Assembly: GCA_900550415.1 (NCBI GenBank)
Contig: URSO01000024.1
Span: forward strand, 1-30,281
Direction of reading: 5' to 3'
DNA from: an uncultured Collinsella sp.
GTDB taxonomy: Bacteria; Actinomycetota; Coriobacteriia; Coriobacteriales; Coriobacteriaceae
DNA: 30,281 nt
Shown here: positions 7,005 through 15,185 of the stretch, in pieces
How positions within the stretch are numbered: the stretch's first letter is position 1
Layout of the letters: every line of letters begins with the position of its first letter
The notes under the pieces: model-generated
Told to the model about the DNA's origin: nothing
What the model saw: only the letters and a program-made list of their open reading frames with translations
The model's database searches: none
Program-made: the position numbers and the translations under genes

Positions 7005-8300
7005 ATGCTCGCCTTTTTACAAACCAACACACCCATCGTGATCTTCAACCAGATTGTCGTCACGCTGCTCACGGTCTGCTTCTTGTACCAGGTGGTCTTC
7101 TTTGTCATCGGTGCTCTCCGCGGCGAGGTCGCGCCTCCCAAGGCCAAAAAACTCCACCGGTATGCCTTCTTTATTGCAGCACACAACGAGGAGGCCGTTA
7201 TCGCCAACCTCGTTCGCTCCATCAAGGACCAGGATTATCCGTCCGAGCTCATCGAGGTCTTCGTGGTCGCCGATGCCTGCACCGATAACACCGCGCAGCT
7301 CGCGCGCGAGGCGGGCGCTGTCGTGTACGAGCGAAACGACCTGGCCCGTAAAGGCAAGAGCTGGGTCATGGACTTTGGTTTTGACCGCATTCTTAACGAG
7401 TATCCCGATACCTTTGAAGGTTACTTTATCTTCGATGCCGATAATGTTATCGCCCGCGATTACGTGTCCAAGATGAATGATGCCTTTGACCAGGGCTTCC
7501 ATGTGGTCACGAGCTATCGTAACTCCAAGAACTTCGGAAGCTCGTGGATCTCGGCAGCGAATGCCACTTGGTATCTGCGCGAGGCGCGTTTTCTCAACAA
7601 TGCGCGCAACATCTGCAAGACGTCCTGTGCTGTCTCGGGTTCGGGCTACCTTATCTCGGCTAGCGTTATTGAGGGCATGCACGGCTGGCAGTTCCATACG
7701 CTGACCGAGGATATTCAGTTCACCACGTTCTGCGCTATTCACGGCATCCGTATTGGCTATGCGCCGGCGGAGTTCTTTGACGAGCAGCCCGTGACGTTTA
7801 AGGCGTCCTGGAAGCAACGTATGCGTTGGACCAAGGGCTTCTACCAGGTGTTCTTTACCTACGGTAAGCATCTGGTCAAGTCGACCTTCCGCTATCATCG
7901 TTTTGCCGCCTACGATATGTTTATGACGATTGCCCCTGGTATGCTGTTATCGCTGATTTCGATGCTCGCCAACGCCACGTTCCTGATCGTCGGTGGTCTT
8001 TCGCATGGCTTTTTGGCTACCGAGGTCGAGATGCAGGCGTGTGCCGCTTCGCTCATCATGACCTTCGTCATGATGTATCAGACCTTCTTTATCCTGGCGC
8101 TGCTCACGACTATCTTCGAGTACAAGCACATCCATTGCGCGCAAAAGTGGCGCCTGGTGACCAACCTGTTTACCTTCCCGATCTTTATGTTCAGCTATAT
8201 CCCCATTACGGTGGCTGCTCTGTTCCTGAAGGTCGACTGGGTGCCGACGCAGCACGCCGTAAGCGTTACCCTCGACGAGGTCATGCAAGGCGCCAAATAA
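7005..8300 (+). CDS. membrane GT2-family glycosyltransferase
   Basis: A 431-residue inner-membrane processive-type glycosyltransferase. One N-terminal membrane segment (about residues 10-35) is followed by the GT-A domain and about three C-terminal segments (about 300-415). GT2 motifs are in order: DACTDNT (about 89), the metal-binding DADN (about 143), TEDI (about 235) and QRMRW (about 270), the Q-x-x-R-W signature of cellulose, chitin and poly-GlcNAc synthases. The sugar and product cannot be told from the sequence; an envelope or extracellular polysaccharide is the family norm. It has its own promoter and terminator and no polysaccharide-locus neighbours in the window. Confidence 0.85.
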   Translation: MLAFLQTNTPIVIFNQIVVTLLTVCFLYQVVFFVIGALRGEVAPPKAKKLHRYAFFIAAHNEEAVIANLVRSIKDQDYPSELIEVFVVADACTDNTAQLAREAGAVVYERNDLARKGKSWVMDFGFDRILNEYPDTFEGYFIFDADNVIARDYVSKMNDAFDQGFHVVTSYRNSKNFGSSWISAANATWYLREARFLNNARNICKTSCAVSGSGYLISASVIEGMHGWQFHTLTEDIQFTTFCAIHGIRIGYAPAEFFDEQPVTFKASWKQRMRWTKGFYQVFFTYGKHLVKSTFRYHRFAAYDMFMTIAPGMLLSLISMLANATFLIVGGLSHGFLATEVEMQACAASLIMTFVMMYQTFFILALLTTIFEYKHIHCAQKWRLVTNLFTFPIFMFSYIPITVAALFLKVDWVPTQHAVSVTLDEVMQGAK

Positions 8301-8308
8301 CCACGATC

Positions 8309-8347
8309 AAAACCACCACAAAGGGATAGTACCTTTGTGGTGGTTTT
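8309..8347 (+). terminator. intrinsic terminator after the GT2 gene
   Basis: A perfect 16-bp stem, AAAACCACCACAAAGG (8309-8324) and its complement (8332-8347), with a 7-nt loop. Because both ends are A/T runs it may work in both directions. It nearly duplicates the terminator at 667-707. Confidence 0.85.
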
Positions 8348-8378
8348 GCGTTTGAGCTGCTGCCCAAGGAGGTGTTCG

Positions 8379-8801
8379 ATGATCTATATCCCGTTTTGGA
8401 TTTGCATCTTTGCCGGCGCGGTGATTGATGCCCGTGAGCGGCGGTTTCCCAATGAGCTTGCCGGCGTGTGTGCGGTGGCGGCGCTTGCAGGCGTTTGGCT
8501 CGACAGAGGTGTTAACACGGCGCTTGATCACGCCGGTCTTGCGGTCATCGTCTACCTTGCCCTTGTGCTCACTGAGTCGCTCTGGCGTCGTGTTCGCCAA
8601 GCCCCCGGCATCGGCATGGGGGATGCCAAGGCGCTTTTCGCGCTTTGCACGCTCGACCCTCTGGGCGGCATCGTGGCATTTGCCGTTGCGCTCCTGGCCC
8701 TGGCGCTCTCCTGCCTCTTCACAAAATCGCGCTCCCTGCCATTGCTCCCGTTTTTGGTGCTGATATTTGCCATAATCGAGGTCGTGAGCTGGACATTGTA
8801 A
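8379..8801 (+). CDS. small prepilin-peptidase-like protein (A24, GxGD aspartyl protease)
   Basis: The ATG at 8379 has a near-perfect AAGGAGGT site 5 nt upstream, giving 140 residues; the frame is open further upstream but that part is the terminator hairpin. The protein is mostly hydrophobic. It carries the two A24 aspartate motifs: VIDARERRFPNE near residue 12 and GMGDAK near residue 76 (GxGD). The N-methyltransferase domain of full-length PilD-type enzymes is missing, so it matches the stand-alone peptidase form (as in archaeal PibD or TadV/CpaA-type). Its substrate would be a type IV pilin-like or Flp pilin protein; no pilin gene lies in the window. Confidence 0.75.
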   Translation: MIYIPFWICIFAGAVIDARERRFPNELAGVCAVAALAGVWLDRGVNTALDHAGLAVIVYLALVLTESLWRRVRQAPGIGMGDAKALFALCTLDPLGGIVAFAVALLALALSCLFTKSRSLPLLPFLVLIFAIIEVVSWTL

Positions 8802-8832
8802 CCGATTGCGCATCCTTTTTAAGGAGCATGCC

Positions 8833-10080
8833 ATGGCAACTAATCAAGAAACGGCCGTCATTAAGGCGCGCATGGACCGCATTCCCGCGGCGTTGTCGCC
8901 CGAGCTGGTCGAGCGTATCGCCGCCGACCGCGCCTCGGGTGTCGTTAATCCTTATCGATGCGGTGACGACCAGGTCATCCGACGTGTCGATCGGGCCGCA
9001 GACAAGGGCACGCTCATGCGTCCGGCATTTATACGCGATACCGAAAAGATTTTGCATCTGCCCGCATACACCCGTTATGCAGGCAAAACGCAGGTCTTCA
9101 GTTTTCGCAGCAATGACGACCTTTCGCGTCGCGGTCTGCACGTGCAGCTGGTCTCGCGCATCGCTCGCGATATCGGGCGTGCTCTGGGGCTCAACTGCGA
9201 TCTAATCGAGGCGATTGGCTTAGGCCACGACTTGGGCCATACGCCCTTTGGCCATGCTGGCGAGCGATTCCTCAACGATATTTACCACGAGCGCACGGGT
9301 CGCTACTTTTTCCATAACGTGCAATCAGTTCGTGTGCTCGATGCACTGTACGGCCGTAATGTGTCGCTTCAGACGCTCGATGGCGTGCTATGCCACAACG
9401 GCGAATATGAGCAGCGTGTGTTTGAGCTTTCGGACATGGGTTCCTTTGACCAGTTCGACCGAACCGTCGAGGACTGCATTGCCACAGGCTATAGCGCGAT
9501 TGAGCACCTGCGTCCCATGATGCTCGAGGGCTGTGTGGTGCGTATCTCGGATATCCTTGCCTACGTTGGGCGCGATCGCCAAGACGCCATTGCGGCAGGC
9601 CTGTTGTCACCCGACGCTTTTGACGATGGCCTGGGCGGGGCTTACAACAGCTGGATCCTCACGCACGCTTCTATCGATATCGTTGAGCATAGCTACGGCA
9701 AACCGCGTATCGAGATGAGCGAGGACCTGTTTGAGGAGATCCGGCGGGCGAAGCGCGAGAACTACGAGAAGATCTATAGCAAGGGCGGTATCGAAGGCGA
9801 CTCCGAAGTGGAACTGCGCGAGGCCTTCGAAAAGCTCTACGACCGTTGCCTGCAGGATATAAACGAGGGTGACGAGTCCTCCTACATCTTTAAGCACCAC
9901 ATTTCGCGTGTTGAGCAGCAGCTTTCCTACTACGATCGCGCCTATGCCTGGCAGGATGACAAGGATCAGGCCGTCGTCGATTACATCGCAAGCATGACGG
10001 ATGGTTATTTCTGCGAGCTGACGAGCAAATTGTTCCCAGGTCTAAAGTTTCCGCACCGCACCTATATTAACGAACGGTAG
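8833..10080 (+). CDS. HD-domain deoxyguanosinetriphosphate triphosphohydrolase-like protein
   Basis: A 415-residue HD-superfamily phosphohydrolase of the Dgt-like group, which splits dNTPs into deoxynucleosides and triphosphate. The metal site is shown by LGHDLGHTPFGHAGE (about residues 131-145), with an upstream His in RGLHVQLVSRIARDIG and the arginine-rich KTQVFSFRSND block typical of Dgt. The start at 8833 has AAGGAG 6 nt upstream. It follows the A24 gene by 31 nt and is probably in the same transcript. In many bacteria this gene precedes dnaG; here it does not. The substrate range is not predictable. Confidence 0.85.
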   Translation: MATNQETAVIKARMDRIPAALSPELVERIAADRASGVVNPYRCGDDQVIRRVDRAADKGTLMRPAFIRDTEKILHLPAYTRYAGKTQVFSFRSNDDLSRRGLHVQLVSRIARDIGRALGLNCDLIEAIGLGHDLGHTPFGHAGERFLNDIYHERTGRYFFHNVQSVRVLDALYGRNVSLQTLDGVLCHNGEYEQRVFELSDMGSFDQFDRTVEDCIATGYSAIEHLRPMMLEGCVVRISDILAYVGRDRQDAIAAGLLSPDAFDDGLGGAYNSWILTHASIDIVEHSYGKPRIEMSEDLFEEIRRAKRENYEKIYSKGGIEGDSEVELREAFEKLYDRCLQDINEGDESSYIFKHHISRVEQQLSYYDRAYAWQDDKDQAVVDYIASMTDGYFCELTSKLFPGLKFPHRTYINER

Positions 10081-10095
10081 TTCGTATCCTTTCGG

Positions 10096-10101
10096 TATAC
10101 T
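10096..10101 (+). promoter_or_regulatory. -10 element before rarA
   Basis: TATACT lies 25-30 nt before the first rarA ATG, in the only gap between the HD gene and rarA. No good -35 box is seen. Confidence 0.35.
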
Positions 10102-10125
10102 GTTGGTCAACAACGATTTTGATTA

Positions 10126-11490
10126 ATGCACGGGATGGCTATGGACGACCTTTTTTCTGCTTCGACGCGCGAGCGCTCCTTTAAAAATGCGCCGCTTGCG
10201 GTGCGTATGCGCCCCAATTCGCTCGACGAGTATGTGGGCCAGCAAAAGGCCGTCGGTAAGGGCTCGTGGCTGCGCGCCGCGATTGAGCATGATGTGCTGT
10301 CGAGTGTGATTCTGTACGGCCCCGCCGGTACGGGCAAGACGACGCTGGCCCATATTATCGCCAACCATACCAAGAGTGAGTTTGTCGAGGTCAGCGCCGT
10401 GACGGGCACCGTGAAGGACCTGCGTCGCGTGATCGACGAGGCAAAGACGCGCCTGAATACGTACGACCGCCGCACCATTCTTTTCATCGACGAGATTCAT
10501 CGCTTCTCTAAGTCGCAGCAGGATGCCCTGCTGCATGCGGTCGAGAACCGCATCGTCATTATGATTGGCGCCACGACGGAAAACCCGTACTTTGAGGTCA
10601 ACTCCGCACTGTTGTCGCGTGGGCGCGTGGTAGAGCTTGAGCACCTGAAGGACGAGGATATCGCCACGCTCATTGAGCGTGCGCTCGAGGCGCCGCAGGG
10701 TTTAAACGGTAAGTTCTCGGCCGATGAGGATACGGTTAAAACCATTTGCACATTGGCCGCGGGCGATGCTCGCTCAGCACTCACGACGCTCGAGCTTGCG
10801 AGCGAGATTGCCGTTACGCGTCCCGATACCGAGGGAACGCCAGCGCCGGCGGCGGGGGAACGCTATCCCATTACCGTGGACGACGTGAAGATCGCCAATC
10901 CGCGTCGTGGGTTTTCGTATGACAAAAACGGTGACATGCACTATGACATTATTAGCGCGTTCATCAAGTCCATGCGAGGCAGCGATCCCGATGCCACCAT
11001 TTATTGGCTTGCGCGCATGATTGATGCGGGGGAGGATCCCAAGTTTATCGCTCGCCGCATTATGATTCAGGCTTCCGAGGATGTTGGCAACGCCGACCCG
11101 CAGGCGCTTTTGGTGGCACATGCCGCATTTAAATCTGCCGAGGTCATTGGCTATCCCGAGTGTCGCATCAACCTGGCTCAGGCTGCGCTCTATGTGTGCC
11201 TGGCGCCTAAGTCCAACGCGTGCGAGGCCTCGATCGATGCGGCGCTGGCCGATATCCACAGCAGTGGTCTTCGCGAGGTGCCCAGCTACCTGCGCGATCG
11301 TCACCGTCCCGGCAGCGACGAGTACGGTGTATACAAGTACCCGCACGATTATCCCGAAGGCTGGGTCGATCAGCGCTATTTGCCCGAGGGGTTGGAGCGC
11401 GGCGCGTTCTGGCAGCCTGCCGGCCGCGGTTGGGAAGAGTGGCGTGTGGAGCAAAGCGAGCGCGACCGTAGCGGCAACGCTCCCAAGTAG
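10126..11490 (+). CDS. rarA: replication-associated recombination protein A (MgsA/RarA AAA+ ATPase)
   Basis: A 454-residue clamp-loader-like AAA+ ATPase that acts at stalled replication forks. Walker A GPAGTGKTT (about residue 64), Walker B ILFIDEIH (about 117), sensor 1 in IGATTENP and the C-terminal RarA tetramerisation domain (RRIMIQASEDVGNADP...) are all present. The N-terminus has PLAVRMRPNSLDEYVGQ, typical of the family. Three ATGs (10126, 10135, 10141) compete and none has a clear ribosome-binding site, so the true start may be up to five codons later. Promoter signals sit immediately upstream. Confidence 0.93.
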   Translation: MHGMAMDDLFSASTRERSFKNAPLAVRMRPNSLDEYVGQQKAVGKGSWLRAAIEHDVLSSVILYGPAGTGKTTLAHIIANHTKSEFVEVSAVTGTVKDLRRVIDEAKTRLNTYDRRTILFIDEIHRFSKSQQDALLHAVENRIVIMIGATTENPYFEVNSALLSRGRVVELEHLKDEDIATLIERALEAPQGLNGKFSADEDTVKTICTLAAGDARSALTTLELASEIAVTRPDTEGTPAPAAGERYPITVDDVKIANPRRGFSYDKNGDMHYDIISAFIKSMRGSDPDATIYWLARMIDAGEDPKFIARRIMIQASEDVGNADPQALLVAHAAFKSAEVIGYPECRINLAQAALYVCLAPKSNACEASIDAALADIHSSGLREVPSYLRDRHRPGSDEYGVYKYPHDYPEGWVDQRYLPEGLERGAFWQPAGRGWEEWRVEQSERDRSGNAPK

Positions 11491-11585
11491 GCCATTGGCG
11501 CCTCGCGCATTCCCTTTGGGTATCTTTGCCCTTCTTTGGGGTACCATGAAAAACGTGTGTATTTCGATTCCTTCGGGAGGCTTGC

Positions 11586-12173
11586 ATGAGTCCCATTCAA
11601 ATCGCCCTGCTGGTGCTCGCCGTTGCCGGCGTGTGGGCTGTTGTCGAGCTCGCGCTCACGCTGCGCAAGACTCGCACCGTCGTCGACTCGCTCGACAAGA
11701 CGGTGAGTGACCTTAACAATACGCTCGCCGAGGCACAGCCTGTGGTGGCAAAGCTCGATGGCGCTGTCGATGAGCTCACCCCCGCGCTGGCACAGGTTGA
11801 GCCGCTCCTCAAGTCGAGCAAGACTGCCGTTGATGCTCTGACGTCTAACCTCGTTGAGGTTGAGGCGGTCGTTCGCGACATCTCCGAGGTCACGGGCAGC
11901 GTGGCCGAGGCCAGCAATGCCGTATCGAGCGTGACTGATTCTGCTGCTGGCGCCGTGCAGAAGCTCTTCAATAAGGTGAAGGCTCCTGCAGCCGACGCCG
12001 ATCGCAAGCTCGCCGCTGCCGCCGCCGAGGCCGAGCAGCCTACTGAGCGCGTTCTGATTGGCGATGACGATGCCGCTGCTGACGACGATGATGTTCAGAA
12101 GCCCGCTGCTAAGCCCGCTCAGTATTACACTTATACGCCCGCCGAGACCTCCGAGGAGTCCTGCGATGAGTAG
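11586..12173 (+). CDS. DUF948-like membrane-anchored coiled-coil protein
   Basis: A 195-residue protein with an N-terminal membrane segment (about residues 4-24), then a heptad-rich helix (about 28-125) of the kind seen in DUF948 and YtxH-type proteins, and an acidic, low-complexity Ala/Asp tail (DDDAAADDDD near 155). The start has a GGGAGG site 6 nt upstream. Its end overlaps the RsbW-like gene by 8 nt, so it heads the sigma-factor operon. DUF948 members are stress-related in Firmicutes, which fits the neighbours, but no function is established. Confidence 0.65.
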   Translation: MSPIQIALLVLAVAGVWAVVELALTLRKTRTVVDSLDKTVSDLNNTLAEAQPVVAKLDGAVDELTPALAQVEPLLKSSKTAVDALTSNLVEVEAVVRDISEVTGSVAEASNAVSSVTDSAAGAVQKLFNKVKAPAADADRKLAAAAAEAEQPTERVLIGDDDAAADDDDVQKPAAKPAQYYTYTPAETSEESCDE

Positions 12174-12543
12174 CGAAGCAACCTGTCCCATCACGCTGAG
12201 CGTTGCCGGTGATCCGCGTCTCGCGCGCTTGGTGCGCATGACGGCCGCCAACGTCGGCGCCCTGTGCTCTATGTCTGTCGATCGTATCGAGGACATCCGC
12301 ATGGCTGCCGAGGAAGCCTTCATCTTTGGGTGCACCGCGGTCGACTGCGACGACATCACCATTCAATTTGATGTGGACGAATCTCACGTCGGCATGACCT
12401 TTACCTTTGGGGAACAGGCCACCGTCGACGAGGATGACCAGGCTGCTGTGTATGCCGAGCTCATTCTTGCAAGCGTGTGCGATTCCTACGAAAAGACTGC
12501 GGCGCCCCTAACGCTTTCCCTCGACCTCAAGGCGGATATCTAA
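12166..12543 (+). CDS. RsbW-like anti-sigma-type protein with degenerate kinase site
   Basis: A 125-residue protein whose first 75 residues align well by eye with the GHKL kinase RsbW/SpoIIAB, including RIEDIRMAAEEAF against the family's EIEDLKIAVSEAC. The Asn of the N-box is Phe here (EAFIF instead of EACTN), the Asp of the G1 box is lost, and no glycine-rich G2 loop is present. It is thus unlikely to bind ATP or phosphorylate a partner, though it might still bind sigma. The start was chosen at 12166 (GAGGAG 8 nt upstream, ATGAGTAG overlap with the previous gene), not at the upstream in-frame start. The sigma gene follows 1 nt after its stop. Confidence 0.7.
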   Translation: MSSEATCPITLSVAGDPRLARLVRMTAANVGALCSMSVDRIEDIRMAAEEAFIFGCTAVDCDDITIQFDVDESHVGMTFTFGEQATVDEDDQAAVYAELILASVCDSYEKTAAPLTLSLDLKADI

Positions 12544-12544
12544 T

Positions 12545-13336
12545 ATGACCGAACGTTCCCGGAGCGGCAAAACCGCTTGGGACAAGGAGAAAACCCGCGA
12601 GCTGTTTCGTCGTTATAAGGAGACCGGTGATCCGGATGCTCGCGAGCAGCTCGTTATGTCCCATATGAACCTGGTAAGGTTTCTTGCCAACAAATTTAAA
12701 AACCGCGGTGAGCCGCTCGATGACCTTTTGCAGGTCGGCTATCTGGGCTTGCTCAAGGCTATCGACCGCTTTGACCCTGAACGCGGACTTGAGTTCACGA
12801 CGTTTGCCACGCCCACCATCCTGGGCGAGATTAAGCGCCACTTCCGCGACAAGGGCTGGAGCGTGCGCGTGCCCCGACGTTTGCAGGAGCTCTCGGCCAA
12901 GGTCAACCAGGCTACCGATAAGCTCACCAACGAGCTACAGCGTTCGCCCAAGGTTGAGGAAATCGCCGAATACCTCGACGTGACTGTCGACGAGGTGCTC
13001 GAAGCCATGGAATCGTCCTCGGCCTACACCTCGGTGCCCATCGAGGCTCCTGGCGCGTCCGATTCCGACGATGCGCCTTCGATTCTTGACCGCTATGCCG
13101 ACGAGGACAATGAGCTCGACTTTACCGATGACCGCCTGGTAATCGAGGAAGCCATCCGCGATTTCTCGCCTCGCGAGCGCGAGGTTATCGAGTTGCGCTT
13201 CGTAAAGGGCATGACCCAGATCGAGATCGCCAAGAAGCTGGGCATCTCGCAGGTGCAGGTCTCGCGCCTGCTGCGCCGTACCCTTAAGAAGATTCAAGAT
13301 AAGATCGACCCCGACGGAGTGATGATTCGTTCATGA
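12545..13336 (+). CDS. SigB/SigF/SigG-type RNA polymerase sigma factor
   Basis: A 263-residue group 3 sigma factor. Regions 2.1-2.4 are present (LLQVGYLGLLKAIDRF, then FTTFATPTILGEIKRHFRDK), followed by the WSVRVPRRLQEL block that marks the SigB/SigF subgroup, region 3, and region 4 (SPREREVIELRFVKGMTQ, then an HTH at ISQVQVSRLLRR). In Firmicutes and Actinobacteria such factors run general stress or sporulation programmes and are controlled by RsbW/RsbV partner switching. Here only an RsbW-like neighbour is seen and no RsbV gene. The ATG overlap ATGA with the following permease gene shows co-translation. Confidence 0.92.
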   Translation: MTERSRSGKTAWDKEKTRELFRRYKETGDPDAREQLVMSHMNLVRFLANKFKNRGEPLDDLLQVGYLGLLKAIDRFDPERGLEFTTFATPTILGEIKRHFRDKGWSVRVPRRLQELSAKVNQATDKLTNELQRSPKVEEIAEYLDVTVDEVLEAMESSSAYTSVPIEAPGASDSDDAPSILDRYADEDNELDFTDDRLVIEEAIRDFSPREREVIELRFVKGMTQIEIAKKLGISQVQVSRLLRRTLKKIQDKIDPDGVMIRS

Positions 13337-14745
13337 GTGAGCACCCCCAACAAATCGACCGCACGCTTCGCGATACCCGTATTCTGACGCTGCGCATTTG
13401 GGGCGTCGTCGGCTGCATTGTCATCGCTGCCGTCATCTTTAACCTTATGGGCATCCTGGCACCGGTCATCGAGTTTTTGGCAGTCGGTTCCATCATCGCT
13501 TTTGTCATGTCGCCGATCACCAACTGGCTCGAGCATCACGGCGTGAATCGCGGCATCGGTTCGCTTATCGCGCTCATTGTGGTTGTTGCCGTGCTCGTCG
13601 GCGTCGTCTGCATCCTCTCGCCTATTTTGCTCGGTCAAATCATGGAAGTCCTGAGCCGCCTGCCCGAGCAGCTTCGTGTTGCGGGTGGCGATCTCAACGA
13701 GATGCTCTCGCACGCTAAGACGCTCAACAACACGCCGCTCAAGGAGTATCTGGACGACAATCTTTCTTCGCTGGTTACCGTAGCGTCCAAGTACGTCTCG
13801 CAAATCGCTGCGGAGCTCGGCCGCGGCGTGTTTCCGCTCATTACCAACACGGCCTCGCAGCTGTTCGTGCTCTTCCTTGGTCTGGTGCTTGCGTACTGGA
13901 TGGCCTGCGACTACCCTCGCATGCACCACGAGATTTGCACCATCATCGGTCAGGAGAAGGAGACCTCGTACCGCTTTATGGTCGCCATCCTTTCTCGCTC
14001 TGTCGGCGGCTACATGCGCGGTATGGTCGTGACGTCCATCTGCGGTGGTTTCCTCGCTTTTATCGGTTTTATTATCATCGGCCATCCGTATGCGGCGCTC
14101 ATGGCTATCTTTACCGGCATCATGCATTTGGTTCCGGTCGTCGGTCCCTGGGTGAGCGCAGCAATCGCCACGGTGCTCGGTTTCATGTTCAGCCCCATGT
14201 TGGCGTTGTGGACGCTCGTCGTGACGATGGTCGCGCAAAACGTTACCGATAACGTGATTTCGCCCAAGGTCATGCAGAGCTCGGTTCAGGTGCATCCCAT
14301 CATGAGCCTCACGGCGCTCGTTATTGGCTCGGCACTTATGGGCCCCATCGGCATGATTATTGCCATCCCGCTGTGTGCGGCCCTCAAGGGTATCTTCGTG
14401 TACTACTTCGAGAATGAGACCGGCCGCCAGCTTGTGGCTTATGACGGCGCCGTGTTTAAGGGCACGCCGTACCGCGATGCCGATGGCAACCCGGTCGCCG
14501 CCTACGATGCGCTCGGCGATGACACCTTCATTTACGAGTCCGAGCTCATCGGCAACGAGACTGCGCCCGAGGCCAAGGCCATGCCCAAGCCCGAGCTTGA
14601 TAATCCCTGGATTAAGCTCTCTGGCCTGCAGCCCGATGCCACGGGCTTCTTCAAGAACCCCTTTGCCAAGGACGATGACTCCAACACGGACGACGATACC
14701 AAAACCGGCATCGACGGCTCCATGGACGACTCGGATTCTAAATAG
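13333..14745 (+). CDS. AI-2E family transporter (YdiK/YhhQ-type permease)
   Basis: A 470-residue integral membrane protein with about eight hydrophobic segments, including the family's conserved glycine- and proline-rich block (GIMHLVPVVGPWVSA) and the ISPKVMQSSVQVHP motif. Members export autoinducer-2 or other small solutes, or act as Na+/H+ antiporters. The C-terminal about 95 residues are hydrophilic and end in an acidic tail (DDDSNTDDDTK). The start overlaps the sigma-factor stop, which suggests it is part of the same regulon, possibly a stress-linked exporter. Confidence 0.85.
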   Translation: MSEHPQQIDRTLRDTRILTLRIWGVVGCIVIAAVIFNLMGILAPVIEFLAVGSIIAFVMSPITNWLEHHGVNRGIGSLIALIVVVAVLVGVVCILSPILLGQIMEVLSRLPEQLRVAGGDLNEMLSHAKTLNNTPLKEYLDDNLSSLVTVASKYVSQIAAELGRGVFPLITNTASQLFVLFLGLVLAYWMACDYPRMHHEICTIIGQEKETSYRFMVAILSRSVGGYMRGMVVTSICGGFLAFIGFIIIGHPYAALMAIFTGIMHLVPVVGPWVSAAIATVLGFMFSPMLALWTLVVTMVAQNVTDNVISPKVMQSSVQVHPIMSLTALVIGSALMGPIGMIIAIPLCAALKGIFVYYFENETGRQLVAYDGAVFKGTPYRDADGNPVAAYDALGDDTFIYESELIGNETAPEAKAMPKPELDNPWIKLSGLQPDATGFFKNPFAKDDDSNTDDDTKTGIDGSMDDSDSK

Positions 14746-14751
14746 GTCCTA

Positions 14752-14991
14752 TTAACGTTTCTTGAAGTTGTAAATGACAAGAAACGCGAGCAGAGCGATT
14801 GATAAGGGGCCGGCAACATAGAAAAAGAGAATGTCAATTGCACGTAGAGTGTAATAAGCCTTATCGCCGGACATTACTGCATACAACACGTAGCCAAATG
14901 CTGGTTGGTTTGCGTACCAGCAGGTGAAAGCCAAAAGCGTTAAAAGTGCCGCTAACAGAAGTGCATTGAGGAAAAATCGTTTGCTTTTCAT
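14752..14991 (-). CDS. small two-segment membrane protein
   Basis: A 79-residue protein unknown to me. A basic start (MKSKRFF) precedes a hydrophobic segment (about residues 9-25), a short loop, a second long segment (about 50-72) and a basic end (NFKKR). Support for a real gene: an AAGGAG site 7 nt before the ATG and a promoter (TTGAAA, 17-nt spacer, TACATA) upstream on the minus strand. It is converging with the AI-2E permease gene (6-nt gap) and divergent from alaS. Codon use is more A/T-rich than neighbours. Confidence 0.7.
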   Translation of the reverse strand: MKSKRFFLNALLLAALLTLLAFTCWYANQPAFGYVLYAVMSGDKAYYTLRAIDILFFYVAGPLSIALLAFLVIYNFKKR

Positions 14992-15017
14992 CGATCGCTC
15001 CTTCCGGGTGACTCTTA

Positions 15018-15046
15018 TATGTAATTCTACAGCAGCCCTTTTTCAA
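15018..15046 (-). promoter_or_regulatory. promoter of the small membrane protein gene
   Basis: TTGAAA (complement of 15041-15046) and TACATA (complement of 15018-15023) are separated by 17 nt on the minus strand, 27 nt before the start codon. Confidence 0.6.
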
Positions 15047-15084
15047 AGGATCGCACAGTACTAAATAACGTGCACTTTCGCTGT

Positions 15085-15113
15085 AGGGTCGCTGTTTGGC
15101 GGCCCTCTTTTTT
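15085..15113 (+). terminator. intrinsic terminator upstream of the alaS promoter
   Basis: AGGGTCGC (15085-15092) pairs with GCGGCCCT (15099-15106) through one G-U wobble, followed by CTTTTTT. The nearest plus-strand gene ends 340 nt upstream, so it caps either readthrough or a short transcript starting here. Confidence 0.75.
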
Positions 15114-15139
15114 GCACAGGCGCGGTGGGATGGTAATAT
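15112..15139 (+). promoter_or_regulatory. alaS promoter
   Basis: TTGCAC (15112-15117), 16-nt spacer, TAATAT (15134-15139). The -35 box overlaps the T tract of the preceding terminator. Confidence 0.65.
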
Positions 15140-15185
15140 CGTTACGTTTGAACTGTTTCGATGTGAAACCGAGGAGATTCCCTCT

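Noticed and set aside
13294..14295. A 333-codon minus-strand frame opposite the AI-2E permease
   Set aside because: Rich in His, Asp and Arg with no recognisable domain; the plus strand reads a clear membrane protein with ATGA overlap to the sigma gene.
15047..15185. Possible T-box or other riboswitch before alaS
   Set aside because: The stretch is too short, has no specifier loop or T-box sequence, and the terminator precedes the promoter instead of following it.
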